The position numbers and the translations under genes are program-made. A model generated the notes under the pieces. That model was not told the origin of the DNA. It did no database searches and saw only the letters and a list, made by a program, of their open reading frames with translations. Shown piece after piece: positions 16,990 to 21,533 of a DNA stretch of 21,533 nt. Numbering within the stretch: position 1 is the stretch's first letter; each line of letters opens with the position of its first letter. Location: contig JACKGP010000007.1 of NCBI GenBank assembly GCA_020631935.1, positions 1-21,533 of the forward strand. Direction: 5' to 3'. This DNA is from Candidatus Nomurabacteria bacterium (lineage in GTDB: Bacteria; Patescibacteriota; Saccharimonadia; Saccharimonadales; Saccharimonadaceae).

Positions 16990-19544
16990 TGATTAATTAC
17001 TTCGATTTCTGCCTGGAGGCGCCCTACAAGCGCCTCTTTTTCCGCTAGTTGCTGGCGCGTTTCTTCTACTAGGTGTTCCGGGGCTCTGTCTAGGTAGCTC
17101 GGTGTGTTAAGGCGCTCTTGTAGCCGCTTGATCTCTTTGTGTGTCTCGCTTAGGCGAATTTCAAGGTTTGAGCTGTATTCATCGAGGGTGGATTTATCAA
17201 TATCAAGCCAGGCCTCCCTGCTATAGCTAGCTAAACGTACCCCACTAGCGTTCTCGGACTGCTCTGCGCCCTTTAGCTTGCCAAGATGAGTAATTAGTTC
17301 AGTATTGTCGGCAATTAGTGTATCGACTCCGTAAAGCAGTGTGTACTTCTTGTTGCCAGGCATATTGCCAGTTACGATGCGAATTTCACCTATTAACGAC
17401 TGCAGCTGTTCAAATTGCCCAGCGCTAATCTCGCTGTAATCAATAGGCTTAGGCCACTTTTCTAATGTTAGTAGAGTACCATTTGAATACCACGGCAATG
17501 CCTGCCAGATGGTTTCGGTCACAAATGGTGCAAATGGATGGGTAATTTTTAGACTAGTATCTAGCACCCAAGCCAGCATATCTGGATTAGTGTCTACCTT
17601 GCTAGCTTCAATATACCAGTCTGCAACGCTTGTCCAGATGGTTTGATAGACCACTTCGCTAGCTTCACTGAAACGATATTTATCCAGGTGGGCAGTTACC
17701 CTATCTGCGGCACTTAGGAGCTCGCTAATAACCCAGTGGTCGGCTGTGGTCTTTGGTTTCGGCGGTTGAAATTTGTACGCAGAACCTAACTTCCCTTCTA
17801 TGTAGCGGGCCATATTCCAAAGCTTGTTGCAAAAGTTTCGGCCAGCTACTACGCTTGATGGGCTAAATGCCTGATTAGCCGCAGGCGAGCGATTGGCGAT
17901 GATGCCCATTCTGAAGGCGTCGGAGCCGTATTTACTAACCATTTCCATCGGGTTTATTACATTGCCCTTCGACTTGCTCATTTTCTGGTTGTGCTCGTCG
18001 TTAACCATACCGTGGAAGTACACATCCTTAAACGGCACTTGATTAGTTCGGTAGACGCTGAGCATTATCATTCGACTTACCCATTGGCGCAATAGATCTG
18101 AGCCTGTCTCCATTACTGCCGTCGGGAAGAAGCGGCTTAGCTCACCTTCATTCAGTGCGTCGGTAACTACATACGGCCACTGTCCACTCGAGAACCAGGT
18201 GTCAAAAGTGTCTTCTTCTCGTTTGAATGTTGTGCCATTTACAATTATGGTATTTTCTTCAACCCTAGTATCAAATATCCAGTCATTGCTGTCATTTATG
18301 TTTACGAAGGCTGGGATAGGTATTCCCCAGGCAATTTGCCGGCTAATATTCCAGTCACGAAGTTGCTTTAAGTAGTTTACAACCTCTTTCTTTTTGCTTG
18401 CTGGATAGAATTTAATCTCGCCTGCCTCAAGGCGCTCAATTGCTTTGTCTGCCAGTGGTCGTGTCCTAATAAACCATTGATCCATCAATAGAGGCTGGAT
18501 TACCGTTTTACACTTGTAGCAGTGTGCCACAGAATGTTCGATAGGCTCCTCGCCCCGTAGCAGTTCAGAGGCCTCTAGCGCTGCTAGCACCCTCTTCCGT
18601 GCTGTGGCTATATCTAACCCTGCAAATTGACTTGCTTCATTGGTCATATGGCCGTCTGTGCCGATAACCTGAATGGTATCTAAGTCATGGCGCTGACCCA
18701 TGTCGTAGTCGTTCGGGTCGTGTGCTGGAGTTACCTTCACTGCCCCGGTGCCGAAGTCTTTGTCTACGTAGCTGTCGGCTATAATTTTAATTTCGCGACC
18801 TATCAACGGCAGCTGCACGTGCGAGCCAACTAGGTGCTTATAGCGCTTATCATCCGGATGAACGGCAATTGCGGTATCTCCAAGCATAGTCTCCGGTCGA
18901 GTTGTAGCGACAATGATTTCACCAACGTTCTCTAGTAGCGGGTATGCGATTTTGTAGAGCTTGCCTTTTACGGTTTCATGCTCAACTTCTATATCAGCAA
19001 AGCTCGTTTGATGTTCGGTGCAGTAGTTTACCAGTCGCTCACCTCTGTAGATTAGGTCATCATTCCACATCTTCTCGAATGTTTGATAGGTTATATCGAT
19101 TACCTTCTTGTCTAGTGTGAATACGCTGTGCTGCCAGCTAGCGCCCACTCCTAGGGCCCGAAGCTGAAGCTCCATGTCTCCCCTTCTGGCCGCCACAAAG
19201 TCCCAGACCTGAGCGTATAGCTGCTCACGACTGAAATCGAAACGGTTCTTCCCCTCTTTGGTTAGTTTCTTTTCGTAGACAACCCAAGTTTCAAATCCAG
19301 CATGATCGGCTCCGGGTATAAAAATAGCATCATCACCTTTCATGCGTCGGTGGCGAACTAAAATATCCTTCAGCGTCATATCTAGGCCGTGGCCTATATG
19401 TAGGTCACCATTCGCATTTGGTGGCGGCATCACTACCCCATATGGCCTACCTTCACCAGTGGGAGCAAAAGCTTCGGCCGTCTCCCATAAAGCATATGTC
19501 ATTGGTTCGTATTGATTTGGAGTGTAGGTTTTTGCTAGGTTCAT
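16986..19544 (-). CDS. valS: Valyl-tRNA synthetase
   Basis: An 852-residue class I synthetase that charges tRNA-Val in the cytoplasm. The signatures are HIGH at 49-52 (DLHIGHGL) and KMSKS at 521-525. The CP1 editing domain, which clears mischarged threonine, contains TTRPETMLGDTA (214-225) and GTGAVKVTPAHDPNDYDMG (265-283). The tungsten-like motif DTFDTWFSSGQWP lies at 445-457. The C-terminal arm, rich in Glu, Leu and Arg from about residue 785, is the usual coiled coil. Length is close to the common 850-950 residues, with all domains present. The first Met is used; no Shine-Dalgarno is seen, and the 138 bp upstream hold two parS-like palindromes. Convergent overlap with the 105-aa gene. Confidence 0.97.
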   Translation of the reverse strand: MNLAKTYTPNQYEPMTYALWETAEAFAPTGEGRPYGVVMPPPNANGDLHIGHGLDMTLKDILVRHRRMKGDDAIFIPGADHAGFETWVVYEKKLTKEGKNRFDFSREQLYAQVWDFVAARRGDMELQLRALGVGASWQHSVFTLDKKVIDITYQTFEKMWNDDLIYRGERLVNYCTEHQTSFADIEVEHETVKGKLYKIAYPLLENVGEIIVATTRPETMLGDTAIAVHPDDKRYKHLVGSHVQLPLIGREIKIIADSYVDKDFGTGAVKVTPAHDPNDYDMGQRHDLDTIQVIGTDGHMTNEASQFAGLDIATARKRVLAALEASELLRGEEPIEHSVAHCYKCKTVIQPLLMDQWFIRTRPLADKAIERLEAGEIKFYPASKKKEVVNYLKQLRDWNISRQIAWGIPIPAFVNINDSNDWIFDTRVEENTIIVNGTTFKREEDTFDTWFSSGQWPYVVTDALNEGELSRFFPTAVMETGSDLLRQWVSRMIMLSVYRTNQVPFKDVYFHGMVNDEHNQKMSKSKGNVINPMEMVSKYGSDAFRMGIIANRSPAANQAFSPSSVVAGRNFCNKLWNMARYIEGKLGSAYKFQPPKPKTTADHWVISELLSAADRVTAHLDKYRFSEASEVVYQTIWTSVADWYIEASKVDTNPDMLAWVLDTSLKITHPFAPFVTETIWQALPWYSNGTLLTLEKWPKPIDYSEISAGQFEQLQSLIGEIRIVTGNMPGNKKYTLLYGVDTLIADNTELITHLGKLKGAEQSENASGVRLASYSREAWLDIDKSTLDEYSSNLEIRLSETHKEIKRLQERLNTPSYLDRAPEHLVEETRQQLAEKEALVGRLQAEIEVINH

Positions 19545-19580
19545 AAAATATAAGATTACGCGAGGTTAAGTCCTTGATAA

Positions 19581-19632
19581 TTTTTCACGTGAAATCGAGA
19601 CAATTGACACCTAGGGTTTTTCACGCGAAATA
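19581..19632. promoter_or_regulatory. Two parS-like palindromes between valS and the FemAB gene
   Basis: TTTCACGTGAAA (19583-19594) is a perfect 12-bp palindrome identical to the core of the bacterial parS consensus; the 16-base window matches 13/16. TTTCACGCGAAA (19619-19630) differs by one central base, 36 bp away. The longer unit TTTTTCACGYGAAAT is repeated. A lone CACGTG follows at 19651. They probably bind ParB/Spo0J, or alternatively a regulator of valS. Confidence 0.55.
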
Positions 19633-19682
19633 CCCTCACATTTTCGACCTCACGTGTTTGTGTTCTTATCTAGTATAGCACA

Positions 19683-20615
19683 CTAACGTAATTTTCTATA
19701 AAGCTTGCGAGCTGCCGAATATAATTGGTAGCGGGCTGGCGACATTACCAGCTCGAAGGTCTGATTGTAGCGGTGTTCGTAGCCGCCAAATGATTTTTTA
19801 AAGCGAGTAAAGCCAGCCTGGGGATGACTAGGGTCGTCTGTCGGTGCGATACCGTAAAAATCAAAGGTTTTGTATCCGTTATTTTTTGCCCATTTTATGA
19901 TTTCTCCAAGCAGGGCAGTGCTCGCCCCTAATTTACGGTGCTCGTAATCAGCGGCAGCGTGCGCATAGTACACAGTTTCATCAGACATATAGGTGAGCGC
20001 TGCAGCGATTGGTTGGTTGTCAAAGTAAATGAAGTGAAGCATGCAGCTCTTATCTAGTAGAAGGGACTTGGCCTGTGCTTCCAGGTAGTCGTGACTGTGA
20101 ACTGTTATATTGTTGTGACTGGCGACTCCAGCCAATAAGTTGGTTAAAATGCCTATATCCTTTGGACTGCTGCTTGATCGGTAGGACATACCTTTTTTAT
20201 GATAATTTCGACAAATATTACGAGTATTTTGTTTCATGTTTGCATGCATATCTTCAAGGGTGGGGGATAGGTCAAGTCGCCAAGTAACAGTTGGCTGAGA
20301 ATAGTCGACAGGTATTAGCTTAAGAGAGTCTGCTGTGGATTTATCAATCCTTACTCCGTTTGGCTGCAGACGAACGACATGCACGCCAAGCTTGCGAGCG
20401 TCGGATTTTAGTGAGGATAGAGCAGATTTTAGTGAATCTTGCGATGCTACCGTTGGGCCGTATGGGCAGTACAGGCGCCTCAGGGACTTTGAGCCCTCTA
20501 TTATCGCAAGGTAGCTCCAGTCTTTTTCGCTGCGCTGGATCGTTTTTTTACCAAGTGAATTTTGAAACTTTTTCCAATGCAATGATTGTAGAAAATGTTG
20601 TTTTTCTAACGACAT
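19683..20615 (-). CDS. FemAB/FemX-like peptidoglycan bridge aminoacyltransferase
   Basis: A 310-residue protein of the FemABX fold (two GNAT-like domains). Visible features are RLYCPYGPTV near residue 50, MKQNTRNICRNYHKKGM in the first domain, then FDNQPIAAALTYMSDETVYY, and the conserved end YKTFDFYGIAPTDDPSHPQAGFTRFKKSFGG. Family members add amino acids from aminoacyl-tRNA to the lipid II peptide side chain at the cytoplasmic membrane face, forming the cross-bridge. The ATG at 20615 shares one base with the tsaD stop (TAATG), so it is coupled to tsaD; a TTG start 15 bases upstream is less likely. The donor amino acid cannot be told from the sequence. Confidence 0.88.
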   Translation of the reverse strand: MSLEKQHFLQSLHWKKFQNSLGKKTIQRSEKDWSYLAIIEGSKSLRRLYCPYGPTVASQDSLKSALSSLKSDARKLGVHVVRLQPNGVRIDKSTADSLKLIPVDYSQPTVTWRLDLSPTLEDMHANMKQNTRNICRNYHKKGMSYRSSSSPKDIGILTNLLAGVASHNNITVHSHDYLEAQAKSLLLDKSCMLHFIYFDNQPIAAALTYMSDETVYYAHAAADYEHRKLGASTALLGEIIKWAKNNGYKTFDFYGIAPTDDPSHPQAGFTRFKKSFGGYEHRYNQTFELVMSPARYQLYSAARKLYRKLR

Positions 20616-21533
20616 TATGATTGACTCCAAGCTGTTTTATCCATGCTGATACTCGGTACTACCTCTAAGGCATACGGGTCGGCTGGCGGCTGTTTTTGGC
20701 TGAAGAAATAGCCAAGGCTAGCAATCATTGCGGCATTGTCGGTGCAGAGCGATGGGGGCGCATACTCGATAGCTACAGGTATGCGAGCTGACAATTCACG
20801 ACGAAGTTCTTGGTTGGCGGCAACTCCTCCGGCGATGACTACTGAAGCTGGTGAATAGTCATTGAATGCAGCTTCAGTTTTATCAACTAGTGTTTCAACT
20901 GCAGTGTGCTGGAAGCTAGCAGCAAAATCATTGCACTGTTCGGGCGTTAGAAGCCCTGAGAGCTCGTGGGAGGGGAAAGTGTAGTCTTTACCAACATTTT
21001 TCTGGACAGACCGCAGAACGGCTGTCTTAAGGCCGGAGAAGCTAAAGTCATATTTATTTTCTAGCCGAGCTTTTGGCAATTTATACTTTTTGCCGTCGCC
21101 AGCCTTTGCGGCCTCAGATACAGACGGGCCACCAGGGTAGGGAAGGCCGAGAATTTTTGCTACTTTGTCAAAAGCTTCGCCAACGGCATCGTCTTGAGTC
21201 TGTCCGAGCAGTTCGTAGTCTCCGTGGTCTCGAAACAAAACTAGTTGCGAGTGTCCACCACTAACAATTAACGCCAGTAGCGGGAAGTTTGGTTGAGATT
21301 CTGGAAGTTCTAGCTGTATAGTATCTGATTTATCTGTAATGAAATTGGCATAAACGTGGCCCTCTACATGATGAACGGGGTAGAGTGGCTTGCCGTGAAC
21401 AATAGCCAAAGTTCGTGCGGCCAGAGTGCCAACCAGCAGCGAACCAACCAGTCCCGGGGCATAAGTAACAGATATGGCATCGATGTCATTCCAGGTGCAT
21501 CGAGCCTCGGACAGGGCGCGACTAATGACGGGG
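20615..21533 (-). CDS. tsaD: tRNA threonylcarbamoyltransferase TsaD (5' end outside window)
   Basis: The frame stays open to the window edge. From there it reads PVISRALSEA, CTWNDIDAISVTYAPGLVGS and TLAIVHGKPLYPVHHVEGHVYANF, so the internal ATG at 21409 is not the start. HHVEGH holds the metal-binding His pair; LIVSGGHSQLVLF, PGGPSVSEAAK, FSFSGLKTAVL, VIAGGVAANQELR and CTDNAAMIASLGY are the ordered motifs of the ASKHA fold. The enzyme transfers threonylcarbamoyl from TC-AMP to A37 of tRNAs reading ANN codons, working with TsaB and TsaE. The visible 305 residues lack only the N-terminal part of a protein usually about 340 long. The FemAB-like gene is directly coupled downstream. Confidence 0.97.
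   Translation of the reverse strand, partial: PVISRALSEARCTWNDIDAISVTYAPGLVGSLLVGTLAARTLAIVHGKPLYPVHHVEGHVYANFITDKSDTIQLELPESQPNFPLLALIVSGGHSQLVLFRDHGDYELLGQTQDDAVGEAFDKVAKILGLPYPGGPSVSEAAKAGDGKKYKLPKARLENKYDFSFSGLKTAVLRSVQKNVGKDYTFPSHELSGLLTPEQCNDFAASFQHTAVETLVDKTEAAFNDYSPASVVIAGGVAANQELRRELSARIPVAIEYAPPSLCTDNAAMIASLGYFFSQKQPPADPYALEVVPSISMDKTAWSQS

Noticed and set aside
1..21533. Recoding of UGA (genetic code 25, as in Gracilibacteria and SR1).
   Set aside because: No long gene contains an in-frame UGA, and several genes end at UGA with a coupled ATGA start, which fits the standard bacterial code.
1..21533. CRISPR array, rRNA genes or riboswitches.
   Set aside because: No regularly spaced repeats, rRNA segments or recognisable riboswitch cores were seen on reading the window.

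Overview
The window looks like a chromosome segment from a Patescibacteria/CPR bacterium, most likely Saccharibacteria (TM7)-like. This is inferred from the gene set: short two-helix VirB2-like pilins, small conserved core genes, moderate-to-low GC, TGA used as a stop, and several genes whose -10 box sits only 6-10 bases before the start codon. No rRNA or phylogenetic marker was compared.

Region 1 (1-4500) is a type IV secretion module. A VirB6/TrbL-like polytopic membrane protein (partial, minus strand) is divergent from a tandem array of six VirB2-like pilin genes, most with signal peptides. Two neighbours share a 176-bp block with one mismatch. Region 2 (4514-5911) holds an Hsp20 chaperone, a ComF-type phosphoribosyltransferase and tRNA-Ser(UGA).

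Region 3 (5911-12277) is a 6.4-kb integrated element inserted exactly at the 3' end of tRNA-Ser(UGA). It encodes a large serine recombinase, a SAM methyltransferase, a coiled-coil protein, a 174-aa protein of unknown function, a Replic_Relax-like winged-helix protein and a Fic AMPylator. Joining the two chromosomal ends reconstructs an attP sequence, and a second copy of that attP (260 bp) lies inverted inside the element. The copies divide it into a recombinase arc and a cargo arc. A circular form would therefore carry two inverted attP copies, an architecture like the yeast 2-micron plasmid. The recombinase reading frame runs across the crossover site, so its C-terminal tail should differ between the integrated and circular states.

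Region 4 (12278-16600) returns to chromosome: the hairpin probably once next to tRNA-Ser, a seventh VirB2-like pilin, tRNA-Ser(GCU), a conserved membrane protein, tRNA-Arg(GCG), a sortase whose frame has no usual start codon (a slippery A_AAA_AAC sits just after an out-of-frame ATG), an SPFH/band-7-like protein of higher GC, a HIT protein and RlmH.

Region 5 (16600-21533) holds a small membrane protein with a strong promoter, valyl-tRNA synthetase, two parS-like palindromes, a FemAB-like aminoacyltransferase and TsaD (5' end outside the window).
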